From Euryarchaeota archaeon UBA538 (GTDB taxonomy: Archaea > Thermoplasmatota > Poseidoniia > Poseidoniales > Thalassarchaeaceae), in assembly GCA_002499325.1 (NCBI GenBank), contig DALC01000110.1, positions 1 to 7,094 of the forward strand: a stretch of DNA of 7,094 nucleotides, in the 5' to 3' direction. The notes beneath the pieces are model-generated. The model did not search any database. It saw only the letters and a program-made list of their open reading frames with translations, and was not told the origin of the DNA. Position 1 is the stretch's first letter. Each line of letters starts with the position of its first letter. The position numbers and the translations under genes were made by a program. Positions 1 to 6,528 of this stretch are shown in pieces.

Positions 1-275
1 GTGTCAGCGTTGTCACCAGTTCCGTCTCCGTCGTGGTCCACCCACTCTGTTGGATCTAGGGGAAATGCGTCATAGTCGTCGTCATAACCATCGTTATCGT
101 CGTCTGGGTCACTATCATTTGGTATGCCATCGCCATCAAAGTCGTCCCCCTCGATCGCATCGCATACGCCGTTGCCGTTACTATCTGTTGGGGTATCGTT
201 CGAGTCAAGGGGATCCGTCCCACACGAGTTCTCATCAACGTCACTCCAGCCATCGTTGTCGTCATCAGTATCTTC
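1..275 (-). repeat. Region encoding the distal TSP3-type Asp-rich repeat array
   Basis: This stretch encodes residues 271-361 of the minus-strand secreted protein. It contains repeated DxDxDG-type loops: DTDDDNDGW, DSNGNGVCD, DFDGDGIPND, DPDDDNDGYDDD and DHDGDGTGDN. The DNA is correspondingly low in complexity (recurring gtcgtc, atcgtc and catcgcc triplets). The array continues past the left edge. The family is known to bind calcium and to form rigid extracellular spacers; that role here is inferred. Confidence 0.75.
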
Positions 276-1085
276 CACAAGTTGTGATGTCGAAGTGAAC
301 TCGATGTTATCCAAGAATAGTGACTCAGTGGCTGCATTAGAACTGAATGTGACCTCAAGACTCCCCGCACCAGCAGATGAAATATCTGTTACTACATTGG
401 TCCAATTACCTAGGTAGGATTGGAAGTCAGCATCTATATCGTAGCCAGTAGTGTTCATAATTTGAACTTGTGAATTGGTGCCATTGAATAGAATAATGAG
501 ATAATCGATGGGAGTCGATGTCTCGTAACCAGTATCCTGAAGGAACATATCAAAATTCACATATTCAGCATTTACACTATCTAGAATTAGAGTGGTAATT
601 CCATCGACATCAGACATTTGGTAACCGTTATCGCCGTCAGTGAAGTTTCCGACAGTACCGGTGTAGTTTACTGTCCCAAAGTAATCGCCATCAGTCAGAC
701 CAACTCCTCCATTCGCCTCGTAGTAAAGCGAGAAACCCATCTCCGATCCACTGGACTGATTATGAGATACATGAGGCTGGTTCATATTATTCCACAGATA
801 CCGATCGACACTTTCGTCACCGGTATCCGTGTACTTCACGCTGGATATTGTAAATGGGTCCTCAAATGACGTATGTGCCACGACGTATGTTCCTGAACAA
901 CCATTGGCGAGAGTGTCTGGCATTCCATCAGAATCTGTATCTGTATCTGCACAGGGATCGTTGGGGAAGTCATCATTGGCATCATCGGTCCCGTCCCCAT
1001 CAGTATCATTCGCTGAGACTACATGGGCTGAAGCTAGCAACATCATTACAATCAGAATCGGCTTCAATAAGCGGTACTTGTTCAT
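1..1085 (-). CDS. Secreted protein with TSP3-type Ca-binding repeats and a beta-sandwich-like domain (5' part; truncated by the window edge)
   Basis: The frame is open for 361 codons from the ATG at 1085 down to the left edge, so the C-terminus is missing. Residues 1-25 form a Sec-type signal peptide: a basic start (MNKYRLLK), a hydrophobic core (about 9-20) and an Ala-x-Ala-like end (VVSA). Residues 26-56 are Asp-rich, TSP3-like (DTDGDGTDD, DSDGMPD). Residues 66-264 form one globular block rich in beta-type sequence (SFEDP near 73, a GLTDGDYFG segment near 129, GYQMSDVDG near 154, and a closing LFLDNIEF). It resembles the jelly-roll or lectin-like domains of exported bacterial and archaeal proteins. 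From 271 a second TSP3 array begins (DTDDDNDGWSD, DFDGDGIPND, DHDGDGTGDN), where Asp side chains would bind calcium. Several N-x-S/T sequons fit an extracellular location. An in-frame ATG at 1094 would add three residues; I prefer 1085 because the TATA-like box then lies 29 nt upstream. The specific function is unknown. Confidence 0.85.
   Translation of the reverse strand, partial: MNKYRLLKPILIVMMLLASAHVVSANDTDGDGTDDANDDFPNDPCADTDTDSDGMPDTLANGCSGTYVVAHTSFEDPFTISSVKYTDTGDESVDRYLWNNMNQPHVSHNQSSGSEMGFSLYYEANGGVGLTDGDYFGTVNYTGTVGNFTDGDNGYQMSDVDGITTLILDSVNAEYVNFDMFLQDTGYETSTPIDYLIILFNGTNSQVQIMNTTGYDIDADFQSYLGNWTNVVTDISSAGAGSLEVTFSSNAATESLFLDNIEFTSTSQLVEDTDDDNDGWSDVDENSCGTDPLDSNDTPTDSNGNGVCDAIEGDDFDGDGIPNDSDPDDDNDGYDDDYDAFPLDPTEWVDHDGDGTGDNAD
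921..1010 (-). repeat. Region encoding a short proximal TSP3-like Asp-rich stretch
   Basis: It encodes residues 26-55, immediately after the predicted signal peptide cleavage site. It contains DTDGDGTDDANDD, then DTDTDSDGMPD, with one Cys (residue 45) between them. It is separated from the longer array by the roughly 200-residue beta-rich domain, so TSP3-type sequence brackets that domain on both sides. Confidence 0.6.
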
Positions 1086-1104
1086 GCCACTCATTCGGGG
1101 GACA

Positions 1105-1116
1105 ATTCAATAAGAA
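1105..1116 (-). promoter_or_regulatory. TATA-like box for the minus-strand TSP3 protein gene
   Basis: Read on the minus strand this is TTCTTATTGAAT. The CTTATT core (1109-1114) begins 29 nt before the ATG at 1085. That matches the spacing of an archaeal TATA box for a leaderless transcript, and nearly the same core and spacing occur before the gene at 2503. No Shine-Dalgarno sequence is visible. Promoter function is inferred. Confidence 0.4.
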
Positions 1117-1154
1117 TTGCGCATTGAATGTGAATTGGAAGAAAACCCCCTTCC

Positions 1155-1166
1155 GTTAAACTCTTT
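1155..1166 (+). promoter_or_regulatory. Possible TATA-like box for glyA
   Basis: The AT-rich stretch gttaaactcttt starts about 33 nt before the ATG at 1189, inside the 103-nt divergent intergenic region. No Shine-Dalgarno sequence precedes that ATG (the bases before it are gatgcagtgac), which fits leaderless initiation. The match to the archaeal TATA consensus is weak. Confidence 0.3.
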
Positions 1167-1188
1167 GACCTTCCTTCGATGCAGTGAC

Positions 1189-2469
1189 ATGAATCCAAGG
1201 GATGCGACATCGAGAATTCTGCAGGCTGTCGATGATTCCGGTAATCATTATCGACACAGTATTCCGATGATTGCCAGTGAGAATATCCTGAGTCCATTAG
1301 TTCGCAGAGCTTGCGACTCAGATCTTCATGGCAGATATGCCGAAGGCCTCCCGGGAAAGAGGTACTACCAAGGTTGTGATGATTTCGATACAATAGAGGA
1401 GATGGGGATTAAATCAGCAAGACGAGTGTTTAATTGTAATTTTGCCAATATCCAATCAACCTCCGGAACCGTGTCCAACATAGCCGCATTGAAGGCCCTT
1501 TCAAATCCAGGCGATACCATTACTGCGGTTTCCACCGCAGACGGAGGACATATCTCCCATGCTAGGATGGGGGCGGTTGGAGTCAGAGGGTTGAATCTAG
1601 TCACATACCCCTGGGATGTGGAAAGAATGGAACCGGATATCGATGCCTCATTGTCACTTATCAGGGATAACGAGCCAAACCTTGTCCTTTTTGGGCAGTC
1701 GGTTTTCCTATTCCCGACTCCTCTTAGAGAATTGTCAGACGCCGCTCATGAAGTCGGATCCACGGTGATGTATGACGGTGCCCACGTATTGGGGCTAATT
1801 GCCGGAGGCGTTTTCCAGGATCCTTTGAGAGAGGGGGCAGATGTGATGACTGGAAGTAGCCACAAAACATTCCCCGGGCCACAGGGAGGATTTCTTCTAT
1901 CAGACTCCGAAGATACTACTCTGCACAAGAGGCTGAATAACTCAATCTTCCCCGGTGTCTGCTCTTCATATCACCTACATCACGTGGCTGGCAAGGCTGT
2001 GGCACTAGCTGAATTCGAACAGTTTGGAGCAGATTACGCCAATGACATAGTGAAGAATGCAAAGGCCCTAGGTGCCGCACTTTCTTCAGAGGGCTTCGAT
2101 GTCATCGCCGAGGAAAGAGGATTCACAGAGAGCCACCAAGTCTTGACTCGGCATGGGGGCCCAGATTCGGGATCCGGGATGAGGGCCGCGCAGACTCTCG
2201 AGGACTGTGGTATAATTACCAACATGAATATGCTACCTGGGGATACTAAGGCAATGTCAGGACCCAGTGGCCTGAGGCTGGGCGTCCCAGAGCTGACTCG
2301 TGTCGGTATGGGTGTCGATGAAATGCAGGACGTGGCACGTTTTTTCGTGAGGGCTCTGATAAACAAGGAGGACACTTCGACCATAAGGTCTGAAGTCTCA
2401 TCTTTCAAGTCCGAATTCCAAACTGTAAGATACTGCTTCGAGGAAGGGCCAGCATATCCAGGAATATGA
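1189..2469 (+). CDS. glyA: Serine hydroxymethyltransferase, archaeal type
   Basis: This is a cytosolic PLP enzyme that interconverts serine and glycine and moves the one-carbon unit to a tetrahydropterin (folate or an archaeal analogue; the sequence does not decide which). It has 426 residues, normal for the family. Visible motifs are IASEN (28-32), GRYAEGLPGKRYYQGC (48-63), the phosphate-binding STSGT (90-94), DGGHISH (118-124, His121 over the cofactor ring), YDGAHVLGLIAGG (195-207, Asp196 and His199), the Schiff-base lysine in SSHKTFPGPQGG (Lys226), and the carboxylate-binding arginine in SGLRLG (Arg363). The segments SSYHLHH (259-265) and FTESHQ (312-317) resemble archaeal rather than bacterial GlyA. 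I chose ATG 1189, which puts about 27 residues before IASEN as in relatives; an in-frame TTG at 1117 would add 24 unsupported residues and use up the promoter region. It is divergent from the TSP3 gene and 33 nt upstream of the large lipoprotein gene, with no evident functional link to either. Confidence 0.95.
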   Translation: MNPRDATSRILQAVDDSGNHYRHSIPMIASENILSPLVRRACDSDLHGRYAEGLPGKRYYQGCDDFDTIEEMGIKSARRVFNCNFANIQSTSGTVSNIAALKALSNPGDTITAVSTADGGHISHARMGAVGVRGLNLVTYPWDVERMEPDIDASLSLIRDNEPNLVLFGQSVFLFPTPLRELSDAAHEVGSTVMYDGAHVLGLIAGGVFQDPLREGADVMTGSSHKTFPGPQGGFLLSDSEDTTLHKRLNNSIFPGVCSSYHLHHVAGKAVALAEFEQFGADYANDIVKNAKALGAALSSEGFDVIAEERGFTESHQVLTRHGGPDSGSGMRAAQTLEDCGIITNMNMLPGDTKAMSGPSGLRLGVPELTRVGMGVDEMQDVARFFVRALINKEDTSTIRSEVSSFKSEFQTVRYCFEEGPAYPGI

Positions 2470-2470
2470 C

Positions 2471-2480
2471 AACTTATTCA
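2471..2480 (+). promoter_or_regulatory. TATA-like box for the M60 lipoprotein gene
   Basis: The sequence aaCTTATTca lies in the 33-nt gap after glyA, with its CTTATT core starting 30 nt before the ATG at 2503. The core and spacing match those upstream of the minus-strand gene at 1085. This suggests the lipoprotein gene has its own leaderless promoter rather than relying only on glyA read-through. No ribosome binding site is seen just before the start codon (tatcgaagtgt). Confidence 0.4.
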
Positions 2481-2502
2481 TGTCCTCCCTTTATCGAAGT
2501 GT

Positions 2503-5500
2503 ATGCGCAGCAAGCGAGCTTCCGCTCTGATGCTGACTTTTTTGATGCTTTTATCTGGATGTTTGGGGTTGTTTGATCAGGATGACGAACCAATCGTCAT
2601 CGATTGTCAGGAGGAGCCGTCCCATCAGGACTGCTTCATCCCAGTGATTACCGAGGATGACTGCACTCCCTTGCAGATTTTCACTGGAGACTACTGCAGG
2701 GCCATGATCATGCCGTCGTCACTTTCCTATGGTGTTGAGGAAATAACTACCATATCTGGTGTCGAGATTCAACCCCTGACCCCCAGTTTCAATGGAGACG
2801 GCCCTCAAAACTGGTTGGTGAGCCCAAGTCTTCCCGATGGACTGTCACTAAATCGACAAACAGGTGTAATCAGCGGAACCCCAAAATTGCAGACAATTAT
2901 GGCTGAATATACCATAATCGCCTCGAACGCAGCTGGTCATTCAACTTCGATAATTGAAATCGGGGTAGTCGCTCCCGGGCCTTACTCGGTTCAGTATCAG
3001 GCTGAGGTGCTGTCATGCGAGATTGGGGAGTATTGCGAGCTATATGCCCCATTAGTCCTTGGAGGGGATGCAGAATCTTGGGTTGTCGAGCCCCCACTGC
3101 CAGATGGGTTCCTGATTCTGGAGGACGGTTCGATAGAAGGGACCCCCCTCTCATTGGGTGACTCAAATCACACAGTTACTGCCTTGAATATTGCAGGGGG
3201 GGCATCCACAGATCTACGAATCATCACATTGCATCAGACGCCTAGCTCCCTCTATTATCCAAATCACCCATTCTTTTTGTGGGTAGGAGAAGAAATAGCC
3301 TCTAAGCCCAATTTAGGCGGAGGGGAGAACCTCACTTGGACAGTGTCCCCCTCTCTGCCCGATGGGATGTACATCGACCAGTCAGACGGATCACTTACAG
3401 GGACTCCACTTCACCCACAACAAGTATTGCAGTACACAGTAACTGCCTACAACACTGGAGGATCGTCATCAGTCAACATACTGATTCAGATATCCGAGGA
3501 ATCGCCTATTGGGCTGATTTACGAGCCTTCTGAATTCGATCTCAGAATTGGCGAAGAAACTGGCATAGTGCTTCCATCCATAGAAGGCGGAACCCCCTCC
3601 ACGTGGGAGATAAGTCCAAGTCTGCCCGAGGGCTTCTCTTTCGATTCGAAAACAGGGTCAATATCTGGCAACTCGTCTTTATTGCAAACGTGGACCAACC
3701 ATAGTATTTGGGCCAATAATTCAGGTGGCTCGGCCACCACGGAAGTTCGATTCAGGATCACGAGTATGCCCCCGGATGCCATTCACTGGCCCGATAGTGA
3801 ATTTGCACTGAAGTCTAATGAAAGCATCAATATTCTGGTTGATAACAAAGGCCCTTACATAGATTCTTGGGAAGCTTCTCCTTCACTGCCAGAGGGCATT
3901 ACTATACTCAATAATGGTACAATTTCGGGAACTCCGACGGAGAGATCAGATTGGCAGCAGTACACTATCTGGGCCAATAATACAGGAGGGTCTGTCGGGC
4001 TACAAATATGGATTGCTGTTCATGACTTGAGGGCCGATCAGAACGAGTTACTAAACGGTCTTGAGGATGCAGATTGGGGAGGGTGGTCATCGCTTATTTT
4101 ACCCATAGGAAAGTGGTCATTTCCTCTGGGAAGAGACTCGACCGACTCCACTGTAGTTTCCGCTAGCCATGTGGGCAGAGGCAAGATGATCGGCCTAGGT
4201 CACGAGAGTTGGGTTACACAGAACCATGAATTTAATTTCAGAGCAGTGGAATGGGTCTGTGGTGAAGATGCTAACGTTGGCCTTGCCTACGGGGCAGGAT
4301 TCGATCACTGGGAAGACGAACTTCAGGCCGAGGGCCATTCAGTATATCTTTCAGTTACACCAGATGATCTGTCGCAAGTGGACTGCCTGATAGATGAGTT
4401 CTGGAATGGGCACGACGATGATGATAACCTGGCTATAGAGCAGTTCCTGCTAGAGGGAGGGGGTTTGATTATGGGCGGTCATGCATGGTACTGGTCTTAC
4501 TCAAACAGCGATGTACCTCACAACTACCCTGGAAACAAGATTTCCCAGACGACTGGTTTGATGGTATCCTCAAATTGGGGCTATAACGACATAGATTTTG
4601 ACATACCTGATAGATACCATACCCCACAAAATGCAATTCAAGGGATTTATTCCGATAGGATAGAGGGAATCGAACTATCCGCAGAGGAAGCGGCTATCGC
4701 TTACTCCGCAATTTCTGACTGCACCGTAATCGTCCCACTTGACTTTCTGGAGTTCTGGACCCCACTGAGGGAATTGGTAAATTCCACCGGATGGACAGTG
4801 ATTCAATACAGTACACTGTGGAGCTCAATAGGTCATGACTTAGGGGAAGATCCAGTTGCCGATGTCATCCTTAGGTTGGAGGAAGCCCTTACTCAGGGCC
4901 TCAATGCCAGTGATTTACCCATCCATCCCAGCCATACGGAGTTCCCCGGGGAAGTCCCCTCAAATGCCTCTAGGATTTCCCATACAGTTTCCATTGATGG
5001 GAACCAATCCGGACTCCCTTCCAATTTTGGTTATTCGGGTGCGAGAAGCAGTATTAGGATGTCCACAGGACTCTATGCACCGCCAGGGGAGGTAATCTCA
5101 GTTTCAGTTAGTCCAGAAGCCTCGGAATTGGGGTTCTGGATACTGATAGGAGCACATACGGACGGTTTATGGGGGAAAGACGTGATTAAGAGGCACTCCA
5201 AGATTCACAGGTACTGGTGGATAGACAACACAACCACATCTCTAATCTGTGATGAATTTGGTGAATGTACATCTGAATCAGATGTAGGAAATGCGTTTGG
5301 CGGACCAATTTATGTTGCCATTCCCGCTGGTTCAGAATTTGGAGAATTCAATGTCACCATCTCCGGCGCAGTAATGGCCCCGATGTTCGTACTAAATGAG
5401 ACATCCGACTTTGAGTGGATATACTCTCAGAGAGATAATCCAGCTCCTTGGACAGAGTTGGTTTCCAATAATTTCATCATGACAGTGCCTAGCTATGAGA

Positions 5501-6528
5501 TAAGGGAATTGAATAATCCAACCGCTCTGATGGAATGGTGGGACGAAGCCCTCGCAATGGAACATGAGTTGTACGGTTATGAGCCGTGGCCGAGAGTGGA
5601 GAGGGCGGTTTTTGATGTCCAGATTTCCGCTGGATGGATGCACTCGGGATACCCATTCATGGCACACGATCTAAGTGTTGAAGGAGTTGTCAACCTTTCT
5701 CACATGAGCGAGAATGGTGATTGGGGTATGTTCCACGAGTTGGGTCACAACCACCAATGGATGCCATCTACTCTTCCTGGGACCACTGAGACAGGTTGCA
5801 ACTTTGCAAGCGTTTACCTTATGGAGGAACTGGTCGGTATCCAAGGGCACAGCGCAGTAGATCCAGAACGGAGGGCAAATAGAATGCATTCTTACTTTAA
5901 CGACGGTTCAAACATATCCAACTGGTCTGTTTGGACCGCTCTAGATACCTACATACTGATCAAGGAGGAATGGGATTGGAGCCCTATAACGGAGGCATTG
6001 ACAGTGTATTACACACTCCCTCCCTCAGAGGTACCGTCTACCGACGAGGAAGAGTTCAATGCGTGGGTATTGCACCTCTCTAACGCCACTGGACACAACT
6101 TAGCACCTTATCACGACGCTTGGGGATTCCCACTAACCTCGAACACATACGACTCGCTAACTCACCTACCAGTATGGGTAGATGACCCTCTCAGAGGGGA
6201 ATTCTTCGTTTATGATGCCATTATTCGCAATATCTCTTCGCCCGATCCCTCTGGCGCTACATCCACCACAATCTATTGGGAGACTTATGACAATGGGACA
6301 AATACCACACTCACGTTCTACTATGGTATGGCAGATATGGGGAACCAGACATCCGGTTGGGAAGGCAGTGCCGGCTTGGGTGACACATCTGTCGGCAACC
6401 ACTCTCAAACAGTATCGGGGCTTACATGTTGCGGGTCGACATACTACGGTAGAATTCAAGCTACGAACGAGGAAGGCTCTACATGGTTCGGACCAATTTC
6501 ATGGACTACAGATTATCTCAATGACTGA
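2503..6528 (+). CDS. Surface lipoprotein: five Ig-like domains, TCAF-type amidotransferase-like domain, M60 zinc metallopeptidase, FN3-like C-terminus
   Basis: A complete 1341-residue protein. It starts with a lipoprotein signal (basic MRSKR, hydrophobic core, lipobox LSGC with Cys20), so it is probably lipid-anchored outside the cell. Residues 30-66 form an acidic linker with four Cys (35, 44, 54, 65). Five putative-Ig domains follow at about 70-157, 162-245, 251-331, 339-420 and 428-507, each with a SPSLPDG...G.ISGTP core (starting at 107, 196, 282, 371 and 459). Residues 514-690 resemble the amidotransferase-like N-terminal part of TCAF proteins (GRGKMIGLGHE at 558-568, GGGLIMGGHAWYWSY at 652-666, YPGNKI at 675-680), without a cysteine nucleophile. 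Residues about 845-1230 are peptidase M60: STGLYAPPGEV (854-864), PAPWTEL (980-986), GWMHSGYPFM (1044-1053), zinc site H1078-E1079-L-G-H1082 with probable third ligand Glu1096, and LAPYHDAWGFPL (1200-1211). An FN3-like domain ends the protein (about 1236-1336). M60 enzymes cleave proteins, often glycosylated ones; the substrate here is unknown. There is no C-terminal membrane segment. Confidence 0.9.
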   Translation: MRSKRASALMLTFLMLLSGCLGLFDQDDEPIVIDCQEEPSHQDCFIPVITEDDCTPLQIFTGDYCRAMIMPSSLSYGVEEITTISGVEIQPLTPSFNGDGPQNWLVSPSLPDGLSLNRQTGVISGTPKLQTIMAEYTIIASNAAGHSTSIIEIGVVAPGPYSVQYQAEVLSCEIGEYCELYAPLVLGGDAESWVVEPPLPDGFLILEDGSIEGTPLSLGDSNHTVTALNIAGGASTDLRIITLHQTPSSLYYPNHPFFLWVGEEIASKPNLGGGENLTWTVSPSLPDGMYIDQSDGSLTGTPLHPQQVLQYTVTAYNTGGSSSVNILIQISEESPIGLIYEPSEFDLRIGEETGIVLPSIEGGTPSTWEISPSLPEGFSFDSKTGSISGNSSLLQTWTNHSIWANNSGGSATTEVRFRITSMPPDAIHWPDSEFALKSNESINILVDNKGPYIDSWEASPSLPEGITILNNGTISGTPTERSDWQQYTIWANNTGGSVGLQIWIAVHDLRADQNELLNGLEDADWGGWSSLILPIGKWSFPLGRDSTDSTVVSASHVGRGKMIGLGHESWVTQNHEFNFRAVEWVCGEDANVGLAYGAGFDHWEDELQAEGHSVYLSVTPDDLSQVDCLIDEFWNGHDDDDNLAIEQFLLEGGGLIMGGHAWYWSYSNSDVPHNYPGNKISQTTGLMVSSNWGYNDIDFDIPDRYHTPQNAIQGIYSDRIEGIELSAEEAAIAYSAISDCTVIVPLDFLEFWTPLRELVNSTGWTVIQYSTLWSSIGHDLGEDPVADVILRLEEALTQGLNASDLPIHPSHTEFPGEVPSNASRISHTVSIDGNQSGLPSNFGYSGARSSIRMSTGLYAPPGEVISVSVSPEASELGFWILIGAHTDGLWGKDVIKRHSKIHRYWWIDNTTTSLICDEFGECTSESDVGNAFGGPIYVAIPAGSEFGEFNVTISGAVMAPMFVLNETSDFEWIYSQRDNPAPWTELVSNNFIMTVPSYEIRELNNPTALMEWWDEALAMEHELYGYEPWPRVERAVFDVQISAGWMHSGYPFMAHDLSVEGVVNLSHMSENGDWGMFHELGHNHQWMPSTLPGTTETGCNFASVYLMEELVGIQGHSAVDPERRANRMHSYFNDGSNISNWSVWTALDTYILIKEEWDWSPITEALTVYYTLPPSEVPSTDEEEFNAWVLHLSNATGHNLAPYHDAWGFPLTSNTYDSLTHLPVWVDDPLRGEFFVYDAIIRNISSPDPSGATSTTIYWETYDNGTNTTLTFYYGMADMGNQTSGWEGSAGLGDTSVGNHSQTVSGLTCCGSTYYGRIQATNEEGSTWFGPISWTTDYLND
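2710..4023 (+). repeat. Region encoding five tandem putative-Ig (He_PIG-like) repeats
   Basis: It encodes residues 70-507 of the lipoprotein. The diagnostic cores recur every 86-89 residues: SPSLPDGLSL...GTP, EPPLPDGFLI...GTP, SPSLPDGMYI...GTP, SPSLPEGFSF...GNS and SPSLPEGITI...GTP. Each unit is followed by a YT(I/V)xAxNxxG-type strand. The fourth copy has lost the GTP ending (GNS), and there the strand reads HSIWANNSGG. Repeats four and five share an IWANN(S/T)GGS segment, suggesting they are the most recently duplicated pair. The array most likely acts as a stalk or adhesion module between the membrane anchor and the catalytic part. Confidence 0.8.

Noticed and set aside
1..280. Short-period repetitive DNA that might suggest a CRISPR array or satellite
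   Set aside because: The periodicity comes from Asp/Gly codons of TSP3 repeats on the minus strand. There are no identical direct repeats with unique spacers.
50..417. Plus-strand open frames opposite the TSP3 coding region
   Set aside because: Their His/Arg/Ser-rich translations are antisense readings of Asp-rich codons, with no recognisable domain. The minus frame is open throughout and has a signal peptide and repeats.
1117..1188. N-terminal extension of glyA from a TTG codon
   Set aside because: The added 24 residues have no resemblance to the family, would read through the divergent promoter region and need a rare start. ATG 1189 gives a normal-length enzyme with a plausible upstream box.
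1957..1983. Loss of the bacterial FPGxQGGP segment in SHMT (here FPGVCSSYHLHH), read as possible inactivation
   Set aside because: Archaeal SHMTs are recalled to have a SNHHLHH-like segment here. The lysine, aspartate, histidine and arginine needed for PLP chemistry are all present.
2034..2408. 124-codon minus-strand open frame within glyA
   Set aside because: It lies wholly antisense to conserved enzyme sequence and has no family resemblance.
2481..2495. Pyrimidine-rich tgtcctccctttatc after glyA as a terminator
   Set aside because: It has only a three-T run and no hairpin, and it sits within the region needed for the next gene's promoter. The support is too weak.
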